A stretch of 64,000 nt of DNA from Eukaryota sp. TZLM1-RC. Lineage: Eukaryota; Metamonada: BaSk clade. The stretch lies in the NCBI GenBank assembly GCA_040285825.1, contig JAUPSS010000010.1, forward strand, positions 682,001-746,000. Reading direction: 5' to 3'. The position numbers and the translations under genes were made by a program. Below are positions 1 to 11,300 of this stretch, in pieces (position 1 is the stretch's first letter; every line of letters starts with the position of its first letter). The notes under the pieces are model-generated. The model made no database searches and was not told the DNA's origin. It was given only the letters and a program-made list of their open reading frames with translations.

Positions 1-143
1 CCAGAAGCTAATGTATAAAAAGTGGATGCTGTTGACAATACCACTACTTACACTGAGGATAAAACCGCCAAAAAGAAACGTTTCACTGACAATGAATCAG
101 GCGAATTCCGAGAGGTGAAAAAATTCTTACGTGACTTTTCTTA
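1..143 (+). CDS. possible 3' end of an unidentified gene (partial)
   Basis: The frame starting at base 1 reads a lysine- and acid-rich tail (…KKKRF…FREVKKFLRDFS) that stops at TAA 141-143. A TAA interrupts it at 16-18. That stop would be removed if GT at 13 to AG at 57 is an intron, because its end (TTACACTGAG) fits the 10-nt intron 3' pattern of this window and the frame is kept. The gene continues to the left of the window. No family is recognised. It could equally be chance coding potential. Confidence 0.25.
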
Positions 144-540
144 AGTAACAAAAGGATTGTGTCAAACAAACAACAGTACAACTTCGTTTTATGCGATCCA
201 CTTGATCCAGATAATTAAAACAATGTGTTTGCACATGCAGAGTAAGTTTGATGATTATCTTCCCCATGTTTATAACTTTTCGTAGTATGTTTCAGTTATT
301 ATAGACCCTAAAATTAATAGAGACAATGTAGCTGAACTGCTAATCAACAATTTGTACCATCAGGGTCTGGAATACGTGTCAGAAAGTGACTGTACTGGCT
401 GTTGTGAGGAGAAAGCTAAAGAAACCAAAAAGAAAGGCAGTTCATTGATATTAGCTCGTTTTCGACTGCAATTGAGCAATATTAAATTTGCAATTAAATA
501 AATGATTCAGATTGATAAGCTGACCTCAACGACAAATCAA
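144..540. other. unassigned stretch with a short lysine-rich reading frame
   Basis: A frame from about 300 to 501 on the plus strand reads DPKINRDNVAELLINN… and then an ESDCTGCCEEKAKETKKK segment. It has no start codon; a possible acceptor (TTTCAG) lies just before it. It could be a terminal exon or a fragment. I see no other signal here. Confidence 0.2.
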
Positions 541-2883
541 ATCATTTGGCACACTGCATGGCCACAGAAAACACCTCATTCTTAGTGCAGTTGTCGATTG
601 ATGATCACTTAATAATAAACCATATACATTTGGAATCTGGGAAATGAGACAACTTGAGCTACTTTCCTTAAGATTAATTAAAAAGTTGCAAAACCGGAAT
701 TTTTTTGTTTAGTCAAACTAAGACGAACAGTAAAATCCAGGTTTTCAAAAACTTTTAATATCTTTTTTCTGCAATTTAGCATATGCAAATCTTAAGGAAA
801 CCAAACTTCTGGGTGGAATTTCTTGAATATCGGCAGGAAAGCATTTGGACCAGATGTGAGGAGAAAGGCATTCAATTTCATTATGCAAAAACAACAAATA
901 CAATCAGTCACTAACACGATGTTCTATTGAATGTTGGTTTTCAGGAAAACGTTTCAAACATTTATTCATTTGCATCCACCAATAATTGCAGCTTTACACA
1001 AATATTTAAATTTCTGAAAATCTATATTTCCCAATTCTGTGCTACAAAAAATATGACTGCGTAAAAAAGAAGATTCAATATCAAGCAAATTAGCCAAAAA
1101 CTTGGTTCTTAATTCGTCAAAAATTCTGCAAAAATTTCAATTTCTGGATATTTTTGTTTTAATTCACACATTAAAGGATGAATAGCGAGGCGCAAGAACA
1201 AAGGACCTAATGGATCACCTTGTTTAACACCAGATGATGATACAAGATTAAATTCCTCATATACAAGTGTTGATTGAGAATCGTAAAAAATTTAAAAAAA
1301 TTCAGCTTCTGGGAAATGAGTTTGCAGCAAGGGCAATGTTGATGACCTCTTGGAAGCATAAAGAGCGTTTTTGAAATCTAAATTAAAAATATAATTTGAA
1401 TTAAAGAAAAGATCAGAAAATAGGGCCGAAGAAGATGCTCCATCAACTGTTTTAACACCAAATTGAAAACGACTAAAAAAATCTTTATCTTTTTTACCAA
1501 TCCTACCAAAAACAGCAGAAGTAAGAATACGAGACAATGATTCTCCATTTGCAATTGGTCTTATTTTCGTTTCGTTGTTTTTAAAGCAATTAAGCGTGAA
1601 CTGGTCATTTCAGATTGAAGCTTCATTTTTAATGTTAAAATTTGATTAGAAAAAGAAACCAAAACATCAATGCATTCAAGACATTGATTCATTGTTGATT
1701 TTAACAAATCAAAGGTTATTTTCAAAGGTCCAAGCGCTTTTCCAGAGGGTAAATTGTTAATTAATTTAGATGTTTCATCATTGGTTAGGGGATTCTGCTC
1801 CCAATAATTAACATTATTAGGTTTGGGGCACTTAAAAGCTTCAACAGGATGTAGACTTTTAAGCTGAGCAATAATGTTTTCATTACAGTCAGCAAGTTTT
1901 GATGAAAACAAACATTGCCTAGCGGAACCAAAACGTTTTTTGAAAGATAACTTGCGAACAATTTTTTCTTTTTCATGATAGAAGGACGAAATTTTGGTTT
2001 CAATAATAGTAATTTTTTGGATTAAGAAAAATTTCCATAATGGTGTTACATCCCATACACCTTTTTTTAAATTTATTGTAAATTTCCGAAAACTAATTGA
2101 AAAGGGGATGCAAGATACAGGACTTACCTGTGATGGAACACGTATTGGAGGTCTCAAAGAATCAACAGCTTTGCTAGATTCGCAAAAACGTAATGGTCGG
2201 CCAGAAGGATTAATGCCCAAATATTTAGTACAAAATAGACACTTTTTATTCGTAGAATCAATGGATGAAGTTGCTGGAATTATTGCTGGAATTTCTTCAT
2301 TTCTATCATTATTATCATTTAAGGGCAACGAAGAGAGTGATTGTTCCAAATCAGCAGATGCAGCACAAGCTTTTAATTGTTCTTGTTTAATTATGGGACA
2401 TGTTTTAATGTTATGTCCTGGTTGACGACATTTACCACAACTATGAGAAGAAACTTTTCCAGTTTTCATTGGTTTTGGTTTCATTTTTTCAGTCTTTTCT
2501 AATTTATTAATCAACGAGTCAGAAGCAGGTGTTTTTAACATATTTCTGTTATTTGAGCCATAATTCTTGTTGGTGGTAGTTTTTGCAATCCTTCGGATTT
2601 TAGAAGGTAAGAAAAGTTTTTCAGAAACAGAGTTGTTGACAGAACGCACAGCAGAACGTAGAAATTGAAATTGTTGCTTAACAGTAGTGGAATTGATTTT
2701 TTGATTTTTTTGATTTTTTTGCGACAAATTTGAAGAGAGAATAGGGTGTGTAGGACGATGAGATGACGAAAATGAAGTAGGAAGAAGTGAACAACGAGTA
2801 TGAGATTCGCAGGTATCATTAGAAATCTTTTGTTCAACAATTTAAGCATTCCAATTAGTGTCATTGACACTATCTGAACTCAT
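541..2883 (-). pseudogene. family-A non-LTR retrotransposon, internally deleted copy
   Basis: Read on the minus strand, the copy starts with ATG at 2883, has a stop after about 12 codons, and then shows the long N-terminal part of a retroelement protein. It has a CCHC knuckle (CGKCRQPGHNIKTC) and a second Cys motif (CLFCTKYL). The reverse transcriptase follows in broken frames: FQFGVKTVDGAS and YIFNLDFKNAL near 1330-1480, then SSGVKQGDPLGPL near 1200-1250. After the sequence equivalent to LAIHP it jumps to the thumb region (FCxxFxELRTKF near 1110), so the YMDD block is deleted. The C-terminal part decays toward 541. It is homologous to the copy at 8393-11825. It is certainly non-functional. 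Confidence 0.85.
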
Positions 2884-2949
2884 CGAGAAGAGTACTAAAG
2901 CTTAAGAAAGAGATAGAGATAGATACAAAGTTGAATTTTTTCTGCTTCT

Positions 2950-3289
2950 TCTCAGACCTCACCATTCAATTTTGGACGAAACTTTATCAAATTGGGCAAT
3001 GCAGACTGTTTTGACATATCTGTTCTGTAATATATACAAAAACACATTAAACAAACAAGGTTGTTTAAAGGTGGATGGTAAAATTAAACAACCATATTTT
3101 TAAACCTTCAATTTCCTTATCGACACCATGTCACTAAAGGTTTTCAGCAGTAGGTATAACATCCAAGGAAAAATTAGTCGCAAATTCCATAAGTTTTGGC
3201 GGTAAATAAGTCACATAGAAAACTAATGAAGATTAACCTTCCCTTTTGCTGAGTTTAGAAAAACATTATATATTGATAGTTGTCTTTTA
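2950..3289. other. intergenic, nothing recognised
   Basis: AT-rich sequence between two retroelement copies. No reading frame, RNA gene or repeat is recognisable. Confidence 0.5.
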
Positions 3290-4011
3290 GTCTTCTCTTA
3301 GCCCACAATATGGTGGTTTAGGTTGGACAAAGGCCTCTATTCTTATTTCATGTGCATTTATCGGTGGATGCAGAGATGCAATATTTGAGTTTTCTGAAAG
3401 ATTTACTGATTGGGAAGGTTTATTAATGACAACGCAAAGTTCTACTATTTTTGCATCAAATGACGAAATTTCAAAAATTGATAGAGAACAATGAAGTCGA
3501 TGTTTTCTTCAATCATTCAATGGTAATATTCATGAAAAGAATTTTTTAATTTAAAACACACTCTTCCTACATTAAAGAAACGAATCACTGGAATGTATGA
3601 AAATGAGCTTTATAAAAATATATGCAGCTCGGCTGTTTTAAATCAAGATCTTCACTCACTGTTATTGGAGAAAGGTGTTTGTGAAAATCAGTCATCAGGT
3701 TCTTCACTGTTTGTGACGAAAATTTGAAGTGTGTGCTAATAATGAAGCGTTTGTGACAAAAATGAGATTATATTTGAATATTCCCATTGATCAATTATTA
3801 AAAGAAAAATGTATTTGTTCGAATTCACCTCAACTCACTTTGCGTCATGCTCTGAATTGTTCTAAATTGATAACTTATCGTTCTTCATTACATGATGCTT
3901 TTAGAAACACTGTTTTCAATATGGCAGGAACTGCAAGAATGTCGTGTATTGAAGAGCCTCTGCTGAATAAAAACATTGTCATTGAATAATTCTGGTTCTG
4001 ATGACAGACGT

Positions 4012-4146
4012 TGATGCCGTTAGGCAGATGAACACACGAAGGAGAGAAATCTAAGTTTATTAATAAAACTGATTCATAAACGAGTATCACGTCATCAGTC
4101 AAAATACAAAGATACCTACTAATTCAATTTAAGTTCGACAACAACA
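4012..4146 (-). repeat. LTR copy 1 of the miniature element
   Basis: 135 bp, TG…CA ends on the plus strand, identical over its whole length to 4696-4830. With the minus orientation proposed for the element, this is the 3' LTR. Confidence 0.9.
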
Positions 4147-4187
4147 CTACTTTTTCCCATTTTTCTGAGGACAAATACAGTACTGGC

Positions 4188-4568
4188 TCAATAGAGGGAA
4201 GATATGGGGTTTGTTAAATTCTCCGGTGCATCGTTGGTATGAGAACGTTGGAGACCTACGGGAAGAATTCCTCTGGCAAATCGGTTCAGAAAAGCTATGT
4301 CTGGCAACTTCAGTCCGGAAGCCCTACTCTTTACCTGGAGGAAACGTCGCAGGTAACAGGACATGCGTTCTCGGACGTCACCAATTCGGACATCAAGCTT
4401 CAGTTCTGACATAGCCAGACTAAAATCTTCGTACGTGACGAACGATACGACAGATTGTAGATGTCTGAGAAGAACATCGTCACTGGATGAGACGTCGGAT
4501 TTCTGGAGAGACAGGACTCTAACAGAAAAGAATCGACCAAGAGTCTTGCTGGAACAAGCTCTTTCTTA
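4188..4568 (-). pseudogene. gag-like remnant inside the LTR element
   Basis: An open minus-strand frame of about 126 codons, bounded upstream by TAA. Its second half (DVRERMSCYLRRF…LPDIAFLNRFARGILP) has the spacing of a Retrotrans_gag core: a YLRRF helix followed about 20 residues later by a hydrophobic F-x-R-G-I/L-P turn. The first ATG is internal (4412). No zinc knuckle or protease follows. The assignment rests on pattern only. Confidence 0.4.
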
Positions 4569-4695
4569 GGAGTCACCGAAGAATAAATCTTTCACTCCTA
4601 TAGGAACAGAAGAACACTTTCAACTTTCATGGAAGAAAGAGACGTCAGGTTAACAGAGGGAACAGTCATCTGAAATAAGAAGGGCCAATAATTAT

Positions 4696-4830
4696 TGATG
4701 CCGTTAGGCAGATGAACACACGAAGGAGAGAAATCTAAGTTTATTAATAAAACTGATTCATAAACGAGTATCACGTCATCAGTCAAAATACAAAGATACC
4801 TACTAATTCAATTTAAGTTCGACAACAACA
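4696..4830 (-). repeat. LTR copy 2 of the miniature element
   Basis: 135 bp, identical to 4012-4146 and followed directly by the ACGT target duplication at 4831-4834. With the minus orientation proposed, this is the 5' LTR. A TGG-starting stretch a few bases inside (on the minus strand) could be a primer binding site, but I could not match it to a tRNA. Confidence 0.88.
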
Positions 4831-5459
4831 ACGTGATGTATATTGTGATTGGATTGAGAACTCTGCAGCTTTTGTTGAGTTTGTCTCCTGTAATATTGCA
4901 AATGACACTTTGGTTCAAAAAGAAATCTTAATCCTGTAAGTGCTCTTGAATTTAAAGCTAAATAAAAACATAGAAAATATGACAAAGATATCGAAAAAGC
5001 TAATGCTGATAGAAAAGAGTACTTGTTTTATTGCTTTCTTATTTTCTATAAGCGGAAGACTATTAGTAGAAGCAGGAACCTTTCTGAATGATTTCCAAAA
5101 AAATGGTTCAAGAAAAAACAATGAAAAAATTTGATATCTTTTTATGGCGCTCTTGAATTCAATTTACCATTATTAATAGATTACCCCGGTTTTTCAATCG
5201 AATTAGAGAAGCTTTAGCTAGACAGCAAGCCGATCAAGATTTTGTAGAGGAAATTTGGTTCAATTTCGTCCCATTAGTTATGATTTTATTTTTTCAAGTT
5301 TATTCCAGTTTTCAAAAAAAAGTTTAATATAAGTTAACTTTTTTGATAGTTGTACCTTACAGTTCATGAATTCATTGATGCTTTTTCAATTTCATCAAAT
5401 TAAAATTCTGAAATATAATTTTTACGATTTATATTTCACAATTACAAAAAAAATACAAT

Positions 5460-5595
5460 TGGCGCTTCCATTTATATTGGGTTGTTGAAGATATTTCTTT
5501 GCAAGCGCTGCTTCTTGTTGAATCTCATTATGCAAGAGTTGCATCTAGTTTTTGTGTTGGGAAAGATGGATTAATTAGATGTCAATCAAAATTTG
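5460..5595 (+). pseudogene. family-A retrotransposon 3'-end relic
   Basis: The sequence corresponds to the last about 45 codons of family A (FKGMLKMVSDALL… through FVFGEMDYLDVDL in the copy ending at 60571). It is decayed, with stops in every frame. It lies just downstream of the family-B relic. Confidence 0.6.
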
Positions 5596-5666
5596 AAGAT
5601 CATTTGGATCATTCATCTTGATGGAAAAGAAAGGTTTTCCGCAACTCGAATCAATCAATTCAACAG

Positions 5667-6008
5667 ATGATAGCCTCTCGACTACCATGTCTCTTTGCAA
5701 TGCTCATTCTTGCTGCATTTGCTGAACTCTCACAAGTCAAAATCATCAATAATGGAGAGAAAACAATGACACAAACATATAGGGAAACAAATGGTCACTG
5801 GGAACAAACAGGCCTTGTTACTCTTCATCCTGGATGGTCTACCATTGTCTCTGCAAGCGGATCAAACAACCTTGTTGGCTACGATCATTCTAGAGCACTT
5901 ATTGCATTTGGTGAAAGTTGTTGGGTCTATGGTCTTTGTCACTGTTCTCCTTGTAAACTTGTCGGTCCAAAGTCATGGGAGGTTCGTTGTATCTGCCAAG
6001 AATACTAA
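5667..6008 (+). CDS. small secreted cysteine-rich protein, unknown
   Basis: 113 codons from ATG at 5667 to TAA. The first about 20 residues are a clear signal peptide (basic start, then LFAMLILAAFA). The mature part has a W-rich middle (HWEQTGLVTLHPGW) and a C-terminal cluster of five cysteines (CWVYGLCHCSPC … CIC), suggesting a disulfide-bonded extracellular domain. No family is recognised. It stands alone between retroelement relics, with no homologous copy nearby, so it looks like a real single-exon gene rather than debris. Confidence 0.5.
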   Translation: MIASRLPCLFAMLILAAFAELSQVKIINNGEKTMTQTYRETNGHWEQTGLVTLHPGWSTIVSASGSNNLVGYDHSRALIAFGESCWVYGLCHCSPCKLVGPKSWEVRCICQEY

Positions 6009-6432
6009 TGATTTGTCCTTCTACAATACATTTTGATGGTGCATGAGTTGTTTGCTACTTAATAGAGAGTAAGATGCAGTGTAGTATGTTCTGCTTATCA
6101 TTAGATACTATATACATCCACATCTACAATGGATTGAAGTTTTGGTTGTCATATCAGTGCATCAGACTGCTTCAGAATTAAACACATATCAAGCGTTTGT
6201 CTTTCCAGCAAAACAAAACATCTTTTGAAGAGTGTGCAGTCCTGGTTGCCACGTTGTATTTGTATTAATCCTTTGTATTAATACTTACATAGATAGATAG
6301 ATGGATAGACTTACTCTAGAAAACAACATGAAACCAATTTGGATGACACAACTTGAAACATTTTTTTGTTCCAAGTTGGATCAATCCATTTTAGAAAGTT
6401 ATTCCAAAATGAGTTTTTTTACAATTTAATGG
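6009..6432. other. intergenic, nothing recognised
   Basis: No coding potential. A short GATA microsatellite lies at about 6289-6305. Confidence 0.5.
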
Positions 6433-7098
6433 TTGTATTTAAGTGGACTTTTGGATAATTTTGCTTGTATTTGGAATGAAAAACCGTCTGCCAATTTCCA
6501 TCAAATCGTGAGTTGTAAGAAGTTTCTTCAATATCGGTCAGTTCTTCATAATGCTGTTCGTGATGTGACATATGAAATGTTTAAGTTTTACAATTTTAGT
6601 TGCAAATTAGAACCCTTGTTAAAGCATTATAGCGATAATAATTTCTTTGATTCTTGTCGTGGTGATTTAATTGCTCCTTTTATAAATTCCTCTCAAATTG
6701 TTGTTGATTTTACTACTGTTGATGCCTTTGCTTCATTTTAACGTGATGATGTCTTAGTTAGTTCTAATGGCCACTTGGACAAAGCTGAGGTTCGTAAATG
6801 AGACAAATATACTGGGTTATTGAATGATTTAAATAAGAACCATTACTCGAAGTTTTTTTTGTTCTTTTTGCCTTCTCGATTTTTGGTAACATTGGTTGGT
6901 CTGCTTTGTATTTTCTCAATGATTTTGATACTTTTTGTCGTTCAAATGTTAAGAATTTTGCTGTGCTTTTATGGAAGAATCGTATCATCTTTTATTTGTA
7001 TAGAAGTGTTCCCAAGTATTTAAATTTAATGATGTCCAAGCTGTATAAGGATTTATCAACAGTTGGCGTGGAAAATTTTGTTTCTTATCTGTTTTAAA
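6433..7098 (+). pseudogene. divergent RLE retrotransposon 3' relic (family C)
   Basis: Frames in this stretch align with the C-terminal third of family A: SCKKFLQYRSVLHNAVRD matches the NCKHFITFRSKVHDAVRD block, and CRGDLIAPF…IVVDFTTVDA matches the endonuclease block RGDVILPG…DVMSVD. After a stop at 6741 other frames continue with FLNDFDTFCRSNVKNFAVLLWKNRIIFYLYRSVP, equivalent to the terminal FLDDFE…WQNRIVFSIF. Sequence divergence from A and B is large, so this is treated as an older, separate lineage. Confidence 0.7.
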
Positions 7099-7149
7099 TT
7101 GTTTTGTTTCGTAATTACGTAGAGAATACATAAATAAGTTTAATGAAAA

Positions 7150-7966
7150 AATATTTATTAAACTTGTACACTTTACAAAATAAAGTCATAACCACCGGGA
7201 TCAAATTCATTAAACCAAGACTTCCTTTACAAAATCTTTATCTGCTTGCTGTCTAACTAAAGCTTCTCTTATTTGATTGAAAAACCGAGGCAATCTTTTA
7301 ATAATGGTAAACTGGATTCGAGAGCGCCATAAAAAGATATCAAATCTTTTCATTGTTTTTTCTTGAACCATTTTTTGGAATTCATTCAAAAAAGTTTCTG
7401 CTTCTACTGATAGTTTTCCGTTTATCGAAAATGGGAAAGCAATAAAAACTAGCTGTGTAAATCTACCAGCATTAGCATCTCCGATGTCTTTGTCATATTT
7501 TCTATGTTTTTCTTTTGCTTTAAGATCAAGGGCACTTACAGGATTAAGTTGACTTCTGTGAACCAAAGTGTCATTTGCAACATTACATGAGACAAAGTCA
7601 ACAATAGCTTCAGAATTATCAATCCAATCACAGTATACATCACCTCTATCATCAGAACCAAAACTATTCAATGGCAGTGTTTCCTTCAACAGAGGTTCTT
7701 TAATAGACGAGATTCTTGCATTTCGTGCCATATTAAAAACAGTCTCCCTAACAGCATCATGTAATGAAGAACGATGAGTTATCATCTTCGAACAATTCAG
7801 AGCATGGCGCAAAGTGAACTGTGGTGAATTTGAACAAATACATTGTTCTTTTGATAATAATTGATTAATGGGAATATTCAAATATAATCTCATTTTTGTT
7901 ACAAACGCTTCATTATTAACACACAGTCCAAATCTTCGTGGCACAATGGTCACAAACAGTGAAGAA
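7150..7966 (-). pseudogene. family-B retrotransposon 3' fragment
   Basis: One open frame (7210-7953) encodes the family-B C terminus: IVPRRFGLCVNNEAFVTKMRL, the CICSNSPQ…HALNC zinc-binding linker, EPLL, then the endonuclease block DDRGDVYCDWIDNSEAIVDF and the terminal WRSRIQF…LPRFFNQIREAL. About 60 bp of 3' UTR follow. It is 5' truncated just upstream of IVPRRFG, so it lacks the reverse transcriptase. The intact frame suggests fairly recent insertion. Confidence 0.85.
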
Positions 7967-8392
7967 AATACAATTTCAATGAGAAACTTGTGGTTTTTGT
8001 TTTCTGACGATAGAAATACACAGCTGGTTTTTATTGCTTTCCCATTTTCGATAAATGGAAGATTATCAGTTGAAGCAGAAACTTTTTTGGATGACTTCCA
8101 AAAAATGGTGCAAGAAAAAACAATGAAAAGATTTGATATTTTTTTATGGCGTTCACGGATTCAATTTGCCATTATTAATAGATTACCTCGGTTTTTCAAT
8201 CGAATTTTTTTTAAAACTGGAATATTTATTGAGATAAAAAAACCCATCTAGAATTCAATATCCTCCAAACAAGAGTCACTATTACTGAACCTACTCACAG
8301 CATTACGTTCATATTCTACACCAATAGCTAAAAGTGCCTTTGAAATCATTGTTGGAATAGACTTGAAAATGCAAAAAACAATTCTATTTATC

Positions 8393-11300
8393 ATTCTATT
8401 TATTTTTTTTTCTCCCTCCCTTAGTCAACCCTCTCATATTTCACTTTCTGTCACGGCGTCAAAGTTGTACTGTGTCTTTGCCAAAACGATGCCAGTGACT
8501 GACAGTGACTCTGATACTGATTGGAACGCCCAAGCAAAGATTCTACCCATCAGATCAAGCTCAGTCCCTTCACTTCTCCACTCTCCCCACCCTTCAAGCT
8601 ATGCTCGAATTTCTTCTCAAAAAAATTTGAAAATTTTTAAAAAAGATTGTTTGCCTTTGTGTGATGCCCCTGATATTACGCCTGAAAAAGTGCAAAAAAG
8701 AAGACATACCTGTTCCAAATGTGGCAAGGTTGGTCATAACATTAGAAATTGTCCTGATATTATTACCGAAAAAATGAGACTGAAAACCAATATTTCTATT
8801 GTTAATAGTTTGCAAGCGCCATCCGAACTAAATCTTCCTCCTGTTCCCAATGTTTCTGCTGATGATGATAATTATAATTTAAATATTGATCAAACTCATT
8901 TACCAAAAACTGTTGCTCCTGATCCTACGGATAATGTCTTGAAACATAGTTGTCCTTTTTGCAAAAAGTTCCTCTCTAATTCTTCTAATGGTCGCCCTCT
9001 ATTGTTTTGTTTTGACTGTCAAACAAGTGATTCTCTTCGTACACCTGTTAAAATTCCTGTAGAGGTGAGTCCTGCCAGTTCTGTTCCTTTGTCAATGGAA
9101 ATGCGTTCTTTTTCTTCGCAATTGAAATTAAACAAATGGAACATAACAAGATTTTGGAAATTCTTTGCCAAAAAGAATAAGAAGAAAATTAATTACAAAC
9201 CAAAACAGAGAAAAGCTAATTCATCTTTTCAAGCAAGAAAATTGTTTTTGAGAGGTAGATATGGAAGCGGATTAAAAAATATTTTTTCGGGAAAACTGGC
9301 TGATACCAATCTCGAAACTGTTGAAAAATTGAAATCCCTTCATCCAACTGAACATTTTTGCCCCAGTAAGCCTTCTATTTGTCAATATTGGCTCGAAAAT
9401 CCATTTCAGGCTCAAGAAGTATTGAATGCCGTTGCTGAATTACCAAAAGGAAAAGCTGCTGGTCCTTCAGGCATTTCCTTTGATTTGTTAAAAACTGCCT
9501 GTAAAAATGCTCCTGAAATTGTTGAGGATCTTGCTTCCTATTTTCAAAATTTAATGTGTTTAAATTATGTTCCTCCGCCTGAATTGACTGCTGCCCGTTT
9601 AGTTGCTTTAGTTAAACCTGGTAAAGGTGACAAACCTGATGGAGTTAGACCAATTGCTATTGGAGAGTCATTAACCAGATTGCTTTCTTCGCTTATTTTT
9701 AACAGAATTTCTACTAAAGCAAGGGACTATTTGAAGCCTTTCCAATTTGGTATAAAAACTGTTGAAGGTGCTTCTGTTGCTTCAATGACTTCAGATGTTT
9801 TTTTCAATAGTCAACAGCATCAATATATTTTTAATTTGGATTTCAAAAATGCTTTCAATTCTGTGAAACGTAATTGTATTTTTGATGTCCTTCTTCATGA
9901 TTTTCCTGAACTTACTGCATATTTTTATTTATTTTATGGAAAAAAATCAGACTTAATTTTTGACTCCTTTACCCTTGAATCTTCTTCTGGTGTGAAACAA
10001 GGTGATCCTCTTGGCCCTTTGCTGTTTTGTTTGGCTATTCATAATATTATTAAAATGACACAACAAGATTTTCCTGATTTGCGTATTGTTGCCTATATGG
10101 ATGACATTTCTATTATTGGTTCTTTTGAAAGCATTTCTAGGGTTTCCGAAGACATTGCGGCGAAATACAAAGAAATTGGTTTAGCTTTGAACCCATCTAA
10201 ATGTCTCTTGATTGGTAGAGAAAAACAATCTTTGATGATTGGTGGAGCTCAGATTCCTTTTATCAATTATGACCAACAAGCTTTTAAGTTTCTTGGATGT
10301 TGGCTTGGCAATTTGGATGAAATTTATTCACCAGTTAAACAATTTATTGGAGAAGTTTGACAAGGATCTTAGTTTTATTGCTGATTGTGACATTGAGAAA
10401 CACATCAAATTTTTTATTTTAAAAATTTGTTATTCTGGAAAATTCACTCATATTTTAAGGTCAACTCCCCCTTCGGTATCTCTCAATTTCTGCAGATCTT
10501 TTAACAAACTTCGAGTCAAATTTTGTCCTTCTTTATTAGAAGTAAATGAATCTTTAATTCGAAGTCATGTATTTTGTTCAGCAGATTTGGGTGGAATTGG
10601 ATTCACCAAATCTTCGATTCTGTGTAAAGCAGCATTTTTGGGAGGTGGTAAAAATTTTGTTTTTGAATTTTTCCAAAGGTTCCCTTTTGATGTTCATCTG
10701 ATCAATGGTGAATCAAATTTTTACTTGAATCAACTGCAATTTGAATTAGAAAATTTGCCTAGTGATATCTGGATTCAGTGTTTTCCTCAAAATGTTCAAG
10801 AAATTCCCACTCGATCACTTCCAAATTTACGTTTTTGCTTGAAAAAGCTTCAGCACCATCTGGTTAAATTATATGAAGGCTTGGATTATGAAGTAAGACT
10901 TGGCTTGGCCAAAACTAAAAATCCCGCTTTCGGTAATTTTTTAAAGGATATTCGTGATAGTTCAGCTGCTGCTTTAGTAACTCAAGTTCCCTCTGTTTAT
11001 GGACTTTTGTTAAAAGACAATGAATGGCTTCTAAACATGCGTTTTCGTTGTTTTCTGTGGCCAAACAATTGGCCCAATCATTTAACTTGTAAATGTGGAA
11101 AAACCTCTTTTGTTTACTCATCTTTTGAACTGTAAACATTTCATTACGTTTAGAAGCAAAGTGCATAATAACGTCAGGGACCAAATTTATGTAATGTGCA
11201 AATCATATCGTGTAGATTCCTTTTTAGAACCGCTGTTATCAAAATTAATTCTTGATGATCCCAATATTGATAGTACGCGTTACAACAGAGCTTCTATGGG

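Larger units (their letters stand above)
4012..4830 (-). mobile_element. miniature LTR retrotransposon (TRIM-like)
   Basis: Two identical 135-bp direct repeats (4012-4146 and 4696-4830) begin with TG and end with CA, like LTRs. They enclose 549 bp. The whole is flanked by a 4-bp target duplication ACGT (4008-4011 and 4831-4834) that interrupts a family-B retroelement. The minus orientation is favoured for two reasons. A purine-rich tract abuts the LTR at 4147-4170 when read on the minus strand, as a polypurine tract would. The interior also encodes, on that strand, a gag-like stretch (see 4188-4568). No protease, RT or integrase is present, so it would need a partner in trans. Identical LTRs indicate recent insertion. 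Confidence 0.85.
3290..5285 (+). pseudogene. family-B retrotransposon 3' half, split by an LTR element
   Basis: The copy begins at PQYGGLGWTKASIL, an RT thumb-region block shared with the copy at 14197-16044. It runs through the Cys-rich endonuclease linker (CICSNSPQLTLRHALNC) to the C terminus (FLWRS…RLPRFFNRIREA, broken) and a decayed 3' UTR near 5260-5285. Several frameshifts and a stop at 3492 disable it. An LTR element (4012-4830) sits inside the sequence for GSDDRRDVY. Removing it, with one copy of the 4-bp duplication, restores alignment with other family-B copies. The copy is 5' truncated, as is usual for elements inserted by target-primed reverse transcription. Confidence 0.85.

Noticed and set aside
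8363-8488. Upstream ATG (8363) as start of the family-A polyprotein
   Set aside because: The first 42 codons lie partly in the flanking A2 element and its target duplication. The homologous copy begins at the codon equivalent to 8489.
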